From: Variibacter gotjawalensis
Lineage (GTDB): Bacteria; Pseudomonadota; Alphaproteobacteria; Rhizobiales; Xanthobacteraceae
Direction: 5' to 3'
DNA: 64,000 nt
NCBI RefSeq assembly: GCF_002355335.1
Contig: NZ_AP014946.1
Span: 1,007,501-1,071,500 of the forward strand
The position numbers and the translations under genes were made by a program. Positions 45,294 through 55,380 of the stretch are shown in pieces. The notes under the pieces were generated by a model. That model searched no databases. It was not told where the DNA came from and saw only the letters and a list, made by a program, of their open reading frames with translations. Positions within the stretch are counted from its first letter, which is position 1. The number at the start of each line of letters is the position of its first letter.

Positions 45294-46094
45294 TCAGCGC
45301 AGCTGTTCGGCGAAGTAGTGCAGCGTGCGGCGATAGACTTCCGAGCGATTCCATTCGCGCATCACTTCGAAATTCCGCGTGCCGAGGCCGAACGGCTGAC
45401 CGGGCTGCCAGCCGTTGGTCTTCAACAGATTCGCCGTCGAGGCGAGCACGTCCGGCGCCGAGCGGCGCAGGTCGACATGGCCGTTGCCGTCGAAGTCGAC
45501 GCCGTACTTGATGTAGGACGACGGTAGGAACTGCGTCTGTCCGATCTCTCCCGCATACGCGCCCTTCAGCTCCGACAGCGGCAGGTCGCCGCGCTGCACG
45601 ATCTTCAGCGCCGCGATAAGCTCGCCCTGGAACAGATCCGTGCGGCGGCAATCGTGTGCCAGCGTTGCCAGCGTGCGGATGACCGGCAGCTTGCCCATGT
45701 CGCCGCCGTTGTCGGTCTCCATCGTCCAGATCGCCATCACGAGTTCTTTCGGCACGCCGAAGCGCTGCTCGACGCGCGCGAGCAGCGCGCCGTTGCGCTG
45801 CATCAGCGTGCGGGCGCGTTTGACGCGCGCCGGGCCGACGCGCGTCGCCGCATATTGTTCGAACGTCTTGCGGAAGGTGCCGCGCTGGCGGCGATCGAAC
45901 GCCATCACGGCCGGATCGTGCGTCACACCCGCGAAGGCGCTCGACAGCGTCGATTGCGAGACGCCTTGAGCGGCGGCCTCGCGCGAGATCTCGGCGACGA
46001 AGGTGGAGAAGTCGCCGCCGCAGCGCGCCGCGTTGGCGGGCGTGAGGGCGGCGAGGGCGAAGATGCTCGTGAGAGCCAATATTGTTTTGCGCAT
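45294..46094 (-). CDS. Lytic murein transglycosylase (MltB family, SLT_2)
   Basis: 266 residues. Signal peptide MRKTILALTSIFALAALTPA-NAA. Catalytic Glu E126 in ELVMAIWTMETDNGG; further family segments LPVIRTLATLAHDCRR, LKGAYAGEIGQTQFLPSSY and DFDGNGHVDL. It cleaves the glycan strand with 1,6-anhydro product formation. No C-terminal peptidoglycan-binding domain is attached and there is no lipobox, so it is a short soluble periplasmic form. Confidence 0.9.
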   Translation of the reverse strand: MRKTILALTSIFALAALTPANAARCGGDFSTFVAEISREAAAQGVSQSTLSSAFAGVTHDPAVMAFDRRQRGTFRKTFEQYAATRVGPARVKRARTLMQRNGALLARVEQRFGVPKELVMAIWTMETDNGGDMGKLPVIRTLATLAHDCRRTDLFQGELIAALKIVQRGDLPLSELKGAYAGEIGQTQFLPSSYIKYGVDFDGNGHVDLRRSAPDVLASTANLLKTNGWQPGQPFGLGTRNFEVMREWNRSEVYRRTLHYFAEQLR

Positions 46095-46152
46095 GGCCGG
46101 GAAAGTCGCGGAAGTTCGGGTTGCGGTCAATGGTACACGCGGTCGCCTGCGA

Positions 46153-47223
46153 TCACATCCCCTTCGCGGGCGTCTTCGCCAGCAACTCCGCCAGCGCGTC
46201 GGCGTACCATTTTGCATTGCCGGTGGTGAGATGCCCGGTCGTCTCCGCGCTCGGTGGGATGACCAGCAGCTTCGCGTTCTTGATGCGCTTGACGGCCGCC
46301 TCGGTCAGGCCGGTCTCCGGTGGATTGCGCTCATCGTCCGCCGCGTTGACCACCAGGATCGCCGCCGTGATTTTCTCCATCCCGGCCGACGCGTCGTAAT
46401 CCTGTGACGAGCCCCACGCGTAGAGGAAATCGTTGGCGTCGACCGGCAGCGCCGCTTTGAGCCGCGCGTCGACGAGATCGTCCGCCGCCTTCGCGGTCGG
46501 GGCTTGGCTCTGATACGCGAGCGTGCCGCCCGCGCTCGCCAGGCCATACGCCGCGATCGCGTATTTCATCATGCGCGGCTGCGCCGTGTAGTTGCCGTCT
46601 TGATACTCCGGATCGTTGCGGATGGTCTCAATCATCATCCGCCGCAGGATCCAGTTGCGCGCCGCCATCGCTGTCGGCTGCGAGGCCATCGGCACGATCG
46701 CGTCTGCGCTATTCGGATGCTGCGTCGCCCATAGCCACGCATGCATGCCGCCCATCGAATTGCCGATGATGAGCCGCAGCCGCTTCAGGCCGAGTCCTTC
46801 GGTGACGAGGCGATGCTGCGCCGACACCATGTCGGCGTAGTTGTAGCGCGGGAATCTCGTCTTCATTCCGTCCGACGGCTTTGACGATTTCCCGTGCCCT
46901 ACCGAGTCCGGAATGATGATGAAATACTTCTGCGCATCGAGCGGCTGACCGGGTCCGAACATCTGCCCGGCGAAGGCCGGCGTCAGCATGTTCTGCGCCG
47001 AGCCGCCGGAGCCGTGCAGCACGAGCACGGGCTGCCCGCTCGGCTCGCCGATCGTGACATACGCCATCGTGAGTTCGGGCAGCGTCTCGCCGGTGTGGAA
47101 TTTGAAGTCGCGCAGCACGTGCGCGGCGGATTTCGGCGCCGGATAATTCTGCGCCTCGGCATCGGGGATGATGGTCATGAGTGCGAGCGTTGCGGCGCCA
47201 AGCGCTGCGGCGAGACGATGCAT
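46153..47223 (-). CDS. Exported alpha/beta hydrolase of the MetX (homoserine acetyltransferase)-like group
   Basis: 356 residues with a signal peptide (LAAALGAATLALMTIIPDAEA). Hydrolase features: VLVLHGSGGSAQNM, nucleophile S156 in IIGNSMGGMHAW, the Asp in VVNAADDERNP and the His in ETTGHLTTGNAKW. Sequence layout is MetX-like, but export to the periplasm argues against methionine synthesis; hydrolysis of an ester is more likely. Substrate unknown. Confidence 0.8.
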   Translation of the reverse strand: MHRLAAALGAATLALMTIIPDAEAQNYPAPKSAAHVLRDFKFHTGETLPELTMAYVTIGEPSGQPVLVLHGSGGSAQNMLTPAFAGQMFGPGQPLDAQKYFIIIPDSVGHGKSSKPSDGMKTRFPRYNYADMVSAQHRLVTEGLGLKRLRLIIGNSMGGMHAWLWATQHPNSADAIVPMASQPTAMAARNWILRRMMIETIRNDPEYQDGNYTAQPRMMKYAIAAYGLASAGGTLAYQSQAPTAKAADDLVDARLKAALPVDANDFLYAWGSSQDYDASAGMEKITAAILVVNAADDERNPPETGLTEAAVKRIKNAKLLVIPPSAETTGHLTTGNAKWYADALAELLAKTPAKGM

Positions 47224-47308
47224 GTCGGGCTCCCTTTCGGACCGCGCTTATCGGGGCGCGTTGGGAGGGAGTGTAGCAGATCTTCTGCTCTGCTGCAGCG
47301 GCTTTGAA

Positions 47309-48931
47309 CTAGTCCCTCAACCCCGGGGCTTCCTGCCCGGTGCGCGCCACATATTCCGTATAGCCGCCGCCGTATTGGTGGACGCCGTCCGGCGTCAGCT
47401 CCAGCACGCGGTTCGACAGCGCGGCGAGGAAGTGGCGATCGTGCGAGACAAAGAGCATCGTGCCTTCGTAATCGGCGAGCGCCTCGATCAGCATCTCCTT
47501 CGTCGCAATGTCGAGATGGTTGGTCGGCTCGTCGAGCACCAGGAAATTCGGCGGGTCGAACAGCATCATCGCCATCACGAGGCGCGCCTTCTCGCCGCCC
47601 GACAGCACGCGGCAACGCTTCTCGACATCGTCGCCCGAAAAACCGAAGCAGCCCGCGAGCGCGCGCAGCGAGCCCTGACCCGCCAGCGGAAATTTGTCTT
47701 CCAGCACCTCGAACACGGTGCGCTCGCCGTCGAGCAGCTCCATCGCGTGCTGCGCGAAGTAGCCCATCTTCACGCTGCCGCCGACCGCGACCGTGCCGCC
47801 GTCCGGATCGGCCGCGCCCGCGATGAGCTTGAGCAGCGTCGATTTGCCGGCGCCGTTGACGCCCATCACGCACCAGCGCTCGCGCCGGCGGATCGAGAAC
47901 GTAAAGTCGTCGTAGATCGTGCGCGCGCCGTATTGCTTCGACACGTTCTTGAGTGACGCGACATCCTCGCCGGAGCGCGGCGCCGGCGGGAAATCGAACG
48001 CCACCGTCTGCCGCCGCCGCGGCGGCTCGACGCGCTCGATCTTGTCGAGCTTCTTCACGCGGCTCTGCACCTGCGCGGCGTGCGAGGCGCGCGCCTTAAA
48101 GCGCTCGATGAACTTGATCTCTTTTGCAAGCATCGCCTGCTGGCGCTCGAACTGCGCCTGCTGCTGCGCCTCGTTGAGGAGACGCTGACGCTCGTAGAAT
48201 TCATAGTCGCCCGAATAGGTCGTCAGCGAGCCGGCGTCGATCTCGACGACCTTGCCGACGATGCGGTTCATGAAGGCGCGATCGTGCGATGTCATCAACA
48301 GCGCACCCTCGTAACCCTTGAGGAAGCTTTCGAGCCAGATGAGGCTCTCGATATCGAGATGGTTCGAGGGCTCGTCGAGCAGCATGACGTCCGGTTGCAT
48401 GAGCAGAATGCGCGCGAGCGCGACGCGCATCTTCCAGCCGCCCGAGAGTTTGCCGACGTCGCCGTCCATCATCTCTTGGGAAAAGCCGAGACCCGAGAGT
48501 ACTTCGCGCGCGCGCCCTTCGAGTGCGTAACCGCCGAGCTCTTCGAAGCGGCCCTGCACATCGCCGTAGCGAATGATGATGTCGTCCATCTCGTCGGCGC
48601 GATCCGGGTCGGCCATCGCGGCTTCGAGTTCTTTCAGCTCCGCCGCGATCTCGCTGACCGGGCCCGCGCCGTCCATCACCTCGGCGGCGGCAGAGCGGCC
48701 TTCCATTTCGCCGACGTCCTGACTGAAATAGCCGATCGTCACGCCGCGCTCGACGATCACCTGGCCTTCGTCCGGCTGCTCCTCGCCCGTGATGAGGCGG
48801 AAGAGGGTGGTTTTGCCGGCGCCGTTCGGGCCGACGAGCCCGACCTTTTCGCCCTTGTTCAACGCCGCCGACGCTTCGATGAAAAGGATCTGCTTGCCGT
48901 TCTGTTTGCCGACGGTATCGAGACGAATCAT
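47309..48931 (-). CDS. ABC-F family ATPase (translation-associated)
   Basis: 540 residues, two ABC domains and no membrane segment. Walker A GPNGAGKTT and GVNGAGKST, signatures LSGGWKMRVALARIL and LSGGEKARLVMAMML, Walker B LLLDEPSNHLD and LVLDEPTNHLD. A linker with ARASHAAQVQSRVKKLDKI between domains matches the ABC-F P-site interaction motif. These proteins act on ribosomes. It is downstream of rpoD on the same strand but separated by a terminator. Confidence 0.93.
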   Translation of the reverse strand: MIRLDTVGKQNGKQILFIEASAALNKGEKVGLVGPNGAGKTTLFRLITGEEQPDEGQVIVERGVTIGYFSQDVGEMEGRSAAAEVMDGAGPVSEIAAELKELEAAMADPDRADEMDDIIIRYGDVQGRFEELGGYALEGRAREVLSGLGFSQEMMDGDVGKLSGGWKMRVALARILLMQPDVMLLDEPSNHLDIESLIWLESFLKGYEGALLMTSHDRAFMNRIVGKVVEIDAGSLTTYSGDYEFYERQRLLNEAQQQAQFERQQAMLAKEIKFIERFKARASHAAQVQSRVKKLDKIERVEPPRRRQTVAFDFPPAPRSGEDVASLKNVSKQYGARTIYDDFTFSIRRRERWCVMGVNGAGKSTLLKLIAGAADPDGGTVAVGGSVKMGYFAQHAMELLDGERTVFEVLEDKFPLAGQGSLRALAGCFGFSGDDVEKRCRVLSGGEKARLVMAMMLFDPPNFLVLDEPTNHLDIATKEMLIEALADYEGTMLFVSHDRHFLAALSNRVLELTPDGVHQYGGGYTEYVARTGQEAPGLRD

Positions 48932-48963
48932 GGGACTTCAGTACTGCGCGTGAGTGACAGGGC

Positions 48964-48999
48964 TACAAAACAAATGGCCCGCACGGTGCGGGCCATTTG
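48964..48999 (-). terminator. rpoD terminator
   Basis: A 14-base-pair perfect palindrome (CAAATGGCCCGCAC and complement) with a very tight centre, followed on the minus strand by TTTTG. It lies 22 bases after the rpoD stop and before the ABC-F start. Confidence 0.85.
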
Positions 49000-49020
49000 C
49001 TGCAAGTGAATTGAGCTTGC

Positions 49021-51153
49021 TCAGTTATCCAAGAACGACCGCAGCTTGCGGCTGCGCGACGGGTGCTTGAGCTTGCGCAGCGCCTTCGCCTCGATCTGAC
49101 GAATACGCTCGCGCGTCACCGAGAACTGCTGGCCGACTTCTTCCAGCGTGTGGTCGGTGTTCATGCCGATACCGAAACGCATGCGCAGCACGCGCTCTTC
49201 GCGCGGCGTGAGCGATGCGAGAACGCGCGTTGTCGTCTCGCGCAGATTCGACTGGATCGCCGCGTCGATCGGCAGGATCGCGTTCTTGTCTTCGATGAAA
49301 TCGCCGAGATGCGAATCTTCCTCGTCGCCGATCGGCGTTTCGAGCGAGATTGGCTCTTTGGCGATCTTGAGAACCTTGCGCACCTTCTCGAGCGGCATGC
49401 CGAGCTTTTCAGCAAGCTCTTCCGGCGTCGGCTCGCGGCCGATCTCGTGCAGCATCTGGCGCGACGTGCGGACGATCTTGTTGATCGTCTCGATCATATG
49501 CACCGGGATGCGGATCGTGCGTGCCTGGTCGGCGATGGAGCGGGTTATCGCTTGGCGAATCCACCACGTCGCGTAGGTCGAGAACTTGTAGCCGCGGCGA
49601 TACTCAAACTTATCGACCGCCTTCATCAGGCCGATGTTGCCTTCCTGAATGAGATCGAGGAACTGCAGGCCGCGATTCGTGTACTTCTTGGCGATCGAGA
49701 TGACGAGACGCAGGTTCGCCTCGACCATTTCCTTCTTCGCCTGACGGGCTTCGCGCTCACCCTTCTGCACCATGTGCACGAGCTTGCGGAACTCGACGAT
49801 CTCGAGGCCGGTCAGCGACGCGAGCGATTGAATCTCGCCGCGCATCGTCTTGATCTTGTCCTTGTCCTTCGCGACGAAATTCTTCCAGCCCTTGGCCGAA
49901 AGCTTCGAGACGCGATTGAGCCATTGCGGATTCAGCTCCGAGCCCTGATAGTTCTTCAGGAAGTCTTCGCGCGTGACGCCATGGCTCTCGGCGAGGCGCA
50001 TCAGCTTGCCCTCGTGCGAGACGAGCTTGCGATTGATGTCGTAGAGCTGCGCGACCAGCGCGTCGATACGCGCTTGGTTGAGGCGAAGCGACTTCACCTC
50101 GGTGATCAGCTCGTCCTTGAACTTGCGGTAGTTGCGCTCTTGGTTCGGCGACAGCTTGTCGTTCTGTAAGCGGTTCGCGATGTCCTGCTCCTGCAGGCGG
50201 CGCAGCTTCTTGTAGGTCGACGCGACGGTGTCGAAGCTCTCGAGCACCTTCGGCTTGATCTCGGCTTCGATCGCGGCGAGCGAGAGCGAATTCTCGAAAT
50301 CGTCCTCTTCGTCGCCGTCCGACAGGTTGGCGCCTTCGAGACCTTCCGGCGCTTCTTCGGCGGCGGCCTGTGCGCGCGCGGTCGTGTTGCGGAATTGCGC
50401 GGGCTGCGGCGGCGTCACCGGCGGCGCGATCGGCGGAGCGTCGTCGCCCTCACCGGACGGCGCAGCATTCTTCGCATCGGGGCCCGCATAGGTGGCCTCG
50501 AGATCGATAATGTCGCGCAGGAAAATCTTGTTCTCGTTGAGTTCATCGCGCCAGATGATGATGGCTTGGAACGTCAGCGGGCTTTCGCAGAGACCTGCGA
50601 TCATCGCCTCGCGGCCAGCCTCGATGCGCTTTGCGATCGCGATTTCGCCTTCACGCGACAGAAGCTCGACAGAGCCCATCTCACGCAGATACATGCGCAC
50701 CGGATCGTCGGTGCGCTCGCTCGGCTCTTTCTTCTCGGCAACCGCGATGGCTTTCGGCGCGGCCTCGACGAGATCGCCGCCCTCATCCTCATCGTCGTCG
50801 TCATCGTCGTCCGCGTCGGTTTCTTCGTTCTCGACAACGTTGATGCCCATCTCGTTGAGCATCGCGAAGACGTCTTCGATTTGGTCCGAGGTGACTTCCT
50901 CGGACGGCATCACGGCGTTGATCTGCTCGTGCGTGACATAGCCGCGCTTCTTGGCGAGCTTGATCATCTTGCGGACGGCGGCGTCCGAAAGATCGAGCAA
51001 CGGCGAATCGGTTGTCGGCGTATCGGTGGCGGCGTCCTTTTCGGTCGCCTCGTCCTTGCCCGGTGTCCCTGCCTTAGCCTTGACGGCGGCGGCCTTCGCG
51101 GCTGCCGGTTTTGCAGGTGCCTTGGCCGGAGTTTTACGTTGCGGTGCTGCCAT
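49021..51153 (-). CDS. rpoD: Primary sigma factor RpoD (sigma-70)
   Basis: 710 residues from [11 protein letters not shown] (an in-frame ATG four codons upstream is also possible; neither has ideal ribosome-site spacing). Regions: 1.1 ([16 protein letters not shown]), an acidic stretch [14 protein letters not shown], 1.2 ([21 protein letters not shown]), the large non-conserved region, 2.1-2.4 ([39 protein letters not shown] in pieces), 3.0-3.1 and 4.2 with [22 protein letters not shown]. The N-terminal 45 residues are Lys/Ala-rich. It follows dnaG in the classical macromolecular synthesis order. Confidence 0.97.
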   Translation of the reverse strand: MAAPQRKTPAKAPAKPAAAKAAAVKAKAGTPGKDEATEKDAATDTPTTDSPLLDLSDAAVRKMIKLAKKRGYVTHEQINAVMPSEEVTSDQIEDVFAMLNEMGINVVENEETDADDDDDDDEDEGGDLVEAAPKAIAVAEKKEPSERTDDPVRMYLREMGSVELLSREGEIAIAKRIEAGREAMIAGLCESPLTFQAIIIWRDELNENKIFLRDIIDLEATYAGPDAKNAAPSGEGDDAPPIAPPVTPPQPAQFRNTTARAQAAAEEAPEGLEGANLSDGDEEDDFENSLSLAAIEAEIKPKVLESFDTVASTYKKLRRLQEQDIANRLQNDKLSPNQERNYRKFKDELITEVKSLRLNQARIDALVAQLYDINRKLVSHEGKLMRLAESHGVTREDFLKNYQGSELNPQWLNRVSKLSAKGWKNFVAKDKDKIKTMRGEIQSLASLTGLEIVEFRKLVHMVQKGEREARQAKKEMVEANLRLVISIAKKYTNRGLQFLDLIQEGNIGLMKAVDKFEYRRGYKFSTYATWWIRQAITRSIADQARTIRIPVHMIETINKIVRTSRQMLHEIGREPTPEELAEKLGMPLEKVRKVLKIAKEPISLETPIGDEEDSHLGDFIEDKNAILPIDAAIQSNLRETTTRVLASLTPREERVLRMRFGIGMNTDHTLEEVGQQFSVTRERIRQIEAKALRKLKHPSRSRKLRSFLDN

Positions 51154-51409
51154 GCGGATCGCCATTACCCTCTTAGAACGGCACGTGCGACAACGCCGCC
51201 GGCCGGAAACCGAAAAAGGCAGCGCCTTGCTGGAAGCAAGCGCCGCCCACACATCACCCCTCGAAACCAGCCCAGACGCCGAAGGCGCACCGGCCGATCC
51301 ACCCGAAATATCGCACACCAGGCGTTACGTGCCGCTTAACCATAACGCCGTCTGCGCGCACTTTCGGATTTCCGCCCATCGGACCTAAGGCTCTCGGAGA
51401 AACAGGCAC

Positions 51410-53380
51410 TCAGAGATTGCCTTGTGGCCGTCGCCCCGAAGAGGCGCCGAAATCCTCGATGGTGGCTTCACTGCCCTCCAGCGCCGCGCGACGCTCGAGA
51501 ACATCTTGCAGCCAGCGCCAATTCTCTTCCGTCGGCATATTGCCGTATGTGCGCTCGGCTTCGTTGAGTTCCTTATGTAGCGTTCTGTCCTTGTGATGCA
51601 AGGCGATCACGTGGTTCCACCACTGAATCACGTCGTCATTTCCGGCCCCGGGGCGGGCAGGCCAATCTGACGTGTGGGTGAGACCTTTTTCGATCCTCGT
51701 CAGGATATCACCGAGACCCGATTCGATCACGGCTTGACGGAGAATTTCGGGCTCCACCGGGGCGTGTGTATGGCCTGCGACAGCGTCCAAAAGCGCGTGG
51801 CGTAACCGGTCACCGTCCGCATGCCGGAATTCAAGGTCGGCGAGTTCCTCGGCGTGGTGTTCGAGCAGCCAGGGGTGGTTGAGTGCCGTAACGAGAAGCA
51901 GCGCCTCGCGCGGCGGTAGCGCGGCTCGCGTTACGACCCGGCTACGGGTGAGTAGGGGGCTTGGGGCGGTCGGTGCGGGCTCGCCGAAGCCGCCGGGGCG
52001 CCCATTTTGTTTCCCCCCGCGGAAATTGAGGCTTTGCTGCTGCCGGCGAAGCGACGTGCGCCAATCTTGCTGGCGGTTGAATTGGCCGCCGCCCATGCCG
52101 CGAGGTGGTGCGGAGCCGAAAAGGGAACGGACGCGCGTGGATAGATCGTCCCTGTAGTATTTACGCACCGTCTGGTCGGCGATCGTGTTGATGATCGCCC
52201 CGAGCCTGGCCTCGAGCGCGGCCCGCCGCTCCGGTGTGTCGAAGCCGCCATGCTCGGTCTCACGAACCCACAACATCTCGGCGAGCGGCATCGCGTTGCG
52301 AATGACCTCGCGCAAAGCCTCCGCGCCGCCGGAGCGAACGAGGTCGTCCGGATCCTGTCCAGCCGGCAGACTGGCGAAGCGCAAAGACTTGCCGGCGAGC
52401 AGTTTTGGCATTGCGAGGTCAACGGCGCGGTACGCTGCCTTGCGGCCGGCCGAGTCGCCGTCGAGGCAGATGATCGGCTCGTCCGCCATCTTCCACATCA
52501 GCGCGAGTTGATCCTCGGTCATCGCCGTGCCGAGCGGCGCGACGGAGGCACGGAAGCCGGCGCCGACCAGCGCGATGACGTCGACGTAGCCTTCCGCGAC
52601 GACGATCGGCTCGCCCTGATGCGCTGCCTGGCGCGCGGCCGCGATGTTGTAGAGCGTCGCGCCCTTGTGGAAGAGCGTCGTCTCCGGCGAGTTGAGATAT
52701 TTGGCCGGCACATCTTTCTGCAGCGCGCGTCCGCCGAATGCGATGACGCGTCCGCGAATATCCGTGATCGGAAACATCACGCGATCGCGAAAGCGATCAT
52801 ACGGCACCGGAATGTCGTCGCCCGCGATCAGTAGTCCGGTCTCGATCATGTCGCCGACCGGAATGCCCTGTGCGCCAAGGGCTTCCTTCAACGCGAAGCG
52901 TTCATTCGGCGCATAGCCGATGCGGAATTTCTGCTGCGTCGGTGCATCCAGCGAGCGGTCCGCCAGATAGCCGCGTGCATGCGCGCCGGCGCGTCCCGCG
53001 AGTTGATCTTGAAAGAACTTTGCCGCGAGCTCCATGACGTCGTGCAGCGTCTTGCGCTTCTCGGCTTGCTCGACCGCCTCGCGTGTCATCACGGGCATCG
53101 GCAGGCCCGCTATGCCGGCGAGCCGCTCGACGGCCTCCGGGAAGGTGAGGCCTTCGGTGTCCATCACGAAGCCGAAGATGTCGCCGTGCTTTCCCGACGA
53201 GAAGTCGTGATAAAATCCCTTCTGGTCGTTGACGTAGAAGGACGGCGTCTTCTCCTTGTTGAAGGGAGAGAGCCCGCGCCACTCGCGGCCTTGCTTCTTG
53301 AGCTGCACGCGCTTCGCCACGACTTCCGACACCGGAAGCCGCGCCCGGATGTCATCGAGGAATTGGGGCGGGAAGCGCAT
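51410..53380 (-). CDS. dnaG: DNA primase DnaG without zinc-ribbon cysteines
   Basis: 656 residues. The N-terminal domain aligns with the primase zinc ribbon, but its ligands are replaced: GLSPFNKEKTPSFYVNDQKG and FYHDFSSGKHGD stand where CPFH...CFGC are expected. The catalytic TOPRIM core is intact (VAEGYVDVIAL, EGYxD; CLDGDSAGRKAA). DnaG makes RNA primers with DnaB helicase at forks. The C-terminal helicase-binding part is present. Loss of the zinc site is, to my knowledge, shared by many alphaproteobacterial primases. Confidence 0.96.
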   Translation of the reverse strand: MRFPPQFLDDIRARLPVSEVVAKRVQLKKQGREWRGLSPFNKEKTPSFYVNDQKGFYHDFSSGKHGDIFGFVMDTEGLTFPEAVERLAGIAGLPMPVMTREAVEQAEKRKTLHDVMELAAKFFQDQLAGRAGAHARGYLADRSLDAPTQQKFRIGYAPNERFALKEALGAQGIPVGDMIETGLLIAGDDIPVPYDRFRDRVMFPITDIRGRVIAFGGRALQKDVPAKYLNSPETTLFHKGATLYNIAAARQAAHQGEPIVVAEGYVDVIALVGAGFRASVAPLGTAMTEDQLALMWKMADEPIICLDGDSAGRKAAYRAVDLAMPKLLAGKSLRFASLPAGQDPDDLVRSGGAEALREVIRNAMPLAEMLWVRETEHGGFDTPERRAALEARLGAIINTIADQTVRKYYRDDLSTRVRSLFGSAPPRGMGGGQFNRQQDWRTSLRRQQQSLNFRGGKQNGRPGGFGEPAPTAPSPLLTRSRVVTRAALPPREALLLVTALNHPWLLEHHAEELADLEFRHADGDRLRHALLDAVAGHTHAPVEPEILRQAVIESGLGDILTRIEKGLTHTSDWPARPGAGNDDVIQWWNHVIALHHKDRTLHKELNEAERTYGNMPTEENWRWLQDVLERRAALEGSEATIEDFGASSGRRPQGNL

Positions 53381-53517
53381 GCGATGAGATATAGCGCGGG
53401 TGCGCCCGAGTCGCTGAGTTTTCCCCGAGACTCACAGGGCATGCTGACAGTCGGCCCCGTAACGAAAGGCGGTATTGACGCGTAAGGGCTTCAAGACTGG
53501 TGTTTGGAGCGCGAAAT

Positions 53518-53973
53518 ATGATGGGCACGTTGATGGGATGGACTTTCGCAGGTTCGTTCGCCTTGCATGCATTTTTGCTGACACAGCCGCTGCAGGCGTC
53601 CGAGTTCAACGTCGACGGAGGCTTGGCTATCGCGGGGCATGACCCGGTTAGCTATTTCCGTGAGCAACGGCCGGCCAAGGGATCAGCCGAGCATTCTTTC
53701 ATCTACGGCGGCGCCGTCTTCAGATTCGTTTCGGCCGAGAACCGCGATCTGTTCGCCAAGGATCCGGCGAAATATGCCCCGCAATACGGCGGCTTCTGCG
53801 CTTACGGGACATCGCGCGGCTACAAAGCGCCGATCGATCCGGCCGCATTCACGATCGTGAAGGGCAAGCTGTATCTGAATTACAGCGCCGACGTGCAGGC
53901 GACGTGGCGCAAGGACATTCCGGGCTACGTCAAAAAAGCGGACGGTCACTGGCCCAGCATCAAGGCGCAATGA
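53518..53973 (+). CDS. Exported YHS-domain protein
   Basis: 151 residues; ATG at 53518 has GGAG 8 bases upstream, so an earlier GTG start is not needed. Signal peptide ends near LQAS. The YHS core is IAGHDPVSYFREQRPAKG, FRFVSAENRDLFAKDPAKYAPQ and YGGFCAYGTSRGYK, followed by KLYLNYSADVQATWRKD. YHS domains are thought to bind a metal; these exported short forms have no proven role. Confidence 0.82.
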   Translation: MMGTLMGWTFAGSFALHAFLLTQPLQASEFNVDGGLAIAGHDPVSYFREQRPAKGSAEHSFIYGGAVFRFVSAENRDLFAKDPAKYAPQYGGFCAYGTSRGYKAPIDPAAFTIVKGKLYLNYSADVQATWRKDIPGYVKKADGHWPSIKAQ

Positions 53974-53987
53974 ACACTGCGAGATAG

Positions 53988-54476
53988 TCAGGTCAGCGGC
54001 TTGAGATAAATGCCGTAAGGCACGCCGAAGATCGGCGGTGCGTCGCTGTAGCGGCGGAAGCCCATGCGCTCATACATCGCGAGCGCGACTTTCATGATCG
54101 GGCTCGTGTGCAGCGCGAGTTCCTTCGCTTTATCGCGCTTTGCGCGCGCGACGCACTCTTCCATCAGCGTGTGGCCGACGCCGTGGCCGCGCGCTGCCGG
54201 ATCAACCGAAAGCGTGCGCACCAGCGGCCATTCGGCGCGGAAGTGCTCAAGCTTCGGCGCGAAGGGTGGCAGGTAGCCGACCATACCGACGGCCGTGCCG
54301 TCCTGTTCCGCGATGATGAACTGCGAAACGCCGGCGAGCTTCGATGTCGCGCCAAGCCGCGCTTTCATCGTCTTCCAGTCGTTGAACTCGCCCGAGTACT
54401 GATCGAAAGCTGCAACCGCGAGGCGATCGATGGTAGCGGCATCGCCTGCAGCATAGTCTCGCAGTGTCAGGGTCAC
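53988..54476 (-). CDS. GNAT family N-acetyltransferase
   Basis: 162 residues, GTG start within the GTGA overlap with the upstream gene. Motif A VRTLSVDPAARGHGVGHTLMEECV supplies the acetyl-CoA site (R-G-H-G-V-G), and AMYERMGFRRY is motif B. Acetyl acceptor unknown. Coupled to the exported protein gene upstream. Confidence 0.85.
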   Translation of the reverse strand: MTLTLRDYAAGDAATIDRLAVAAFDQYSGEFNDWKTMKARLGATSKLAGVSQFIIAEQDGTAVGMVGYLPPFAPKLEHFRAEWPLVRTLSVDPAARGHGVGHTLMEECVARAKRDKAKELALHTSPIMKVALAMYERMGFRRYSDAPPIFGVPYGIYLKPLT

Positions 54477-55228
54477 TGCGGGATTTTCCCTTGATGCACC
54501 GGGTGGCGTTTGATCCACCATTCCGGCGTCGACTGCTGCGTAATCGGACAGGCCATATACGGCACACCGTCGATCGCAAGTTGTTGTCCCTCGGAGCGGC
54601 TGAGCACGATGTCGGTCTTGCGGCCCGTTTTGCCCTTTCGCATTTGCTCTTCGGACGCTTCCGGCCCGCAACGAACTTCGAGCGTCGAGCGCAGCGTTTT
54701 CTCCGTCGGATCGCTGCCTTTCGCCACCATGACGGCGCAGAACTGCGCGAGAAACTGCACGGTCGGCTCCGCAACGTCGAGCAGGATCGACACACGATCA
54801 GCGGGACGATGGCGGCTGTTGCAGCCGGACTGTGCCGGCGCATAGACGCCATCGATCAGCTTTCCAAGACGGCGGCCGTGCGGTTCGGTCGGGATCGCAG
54901 CTTCGGACGCGGGCGCCTGCACCTGTTCGACCTTGATCACGCGGTGAACGACGACGCGGCCCGGTTCGGCGCGCACAACCGCGTCGACGCGACAGACCGC
55001 CTTCGGCTTGCAGGCGCGCTGAACGGCCTTCTCGACATTGCTGCCGGCCGGCAGCAAGCAACGCGCACCGATCCACGAGCCATCCGGATCGTTGCCGGAG
55101 ACGAGTTCACCCGTGCAGACTTCACGGCGCTCGAGGCGCTGCGTGCCTGGTGGTGGTTCCTGAGCCAGCGCGGCCGAACCCGTAGCGGCGATCAACACAG
55201 CCGCGATTGATAAACGTCGAAAACGCAT
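54473..55228 (-). CDS. Exported protein of unknown function
   Basis: 251 residues from MRFRRLSIAAVLIAA (GAGGATC before the ATG). Signal peptide ends near ALAQ. The mature part has eight cysteines in scattered pairs (e.g. VCTGELVSG, ARCLLP, RACKPKAVCRVDA, SGCNSR), so disulfides are likely. No family recognised. It overlaps the GNAT gene by 4 bases. Confidence 0.7.
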   Translation of the reverse strand: MRFRRLSIAAVLIAATGSAALAQEPPPGTQRLERREVCTGELVSGNDPDGSWIGARCLLPAGSNVEKAVQRACKPKAVCRVDAVVRAEPGRVVVHRVIKVEQVQAPASEAAIPTEPHGRRLGKLIDGVYAPAQSGCNSRHRPADRVSILLDVAEPTVQFLAQFCAVMVAKGSDPTEKTLRSTLEVRCGPEASEEQMRKGKTGRKTDIVLSRSEGQQLAIDGVPYMACPITQQSTPEWWIKRHPVHQGKIPQ

Positions 55229-55380
55229 GATCCTCTTCGTGGACTGCAGCGTGAGGCCAACATATTGGCCCGCGCGTGAAGCGCAGGCGAGCCACCGATT
55301 CGCTCGCAATCCCTCCCTCAACGGCGCATCCTTACCGCTCAAAACCTAACGGTCATGCGGAATCGCCGTGTACCGAGAGA

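Noticed and set aside
46153-47223. Homoserine O-acetyltransferase MetX
   Set aside because: The signal peptide places it outside the cytoplasm.
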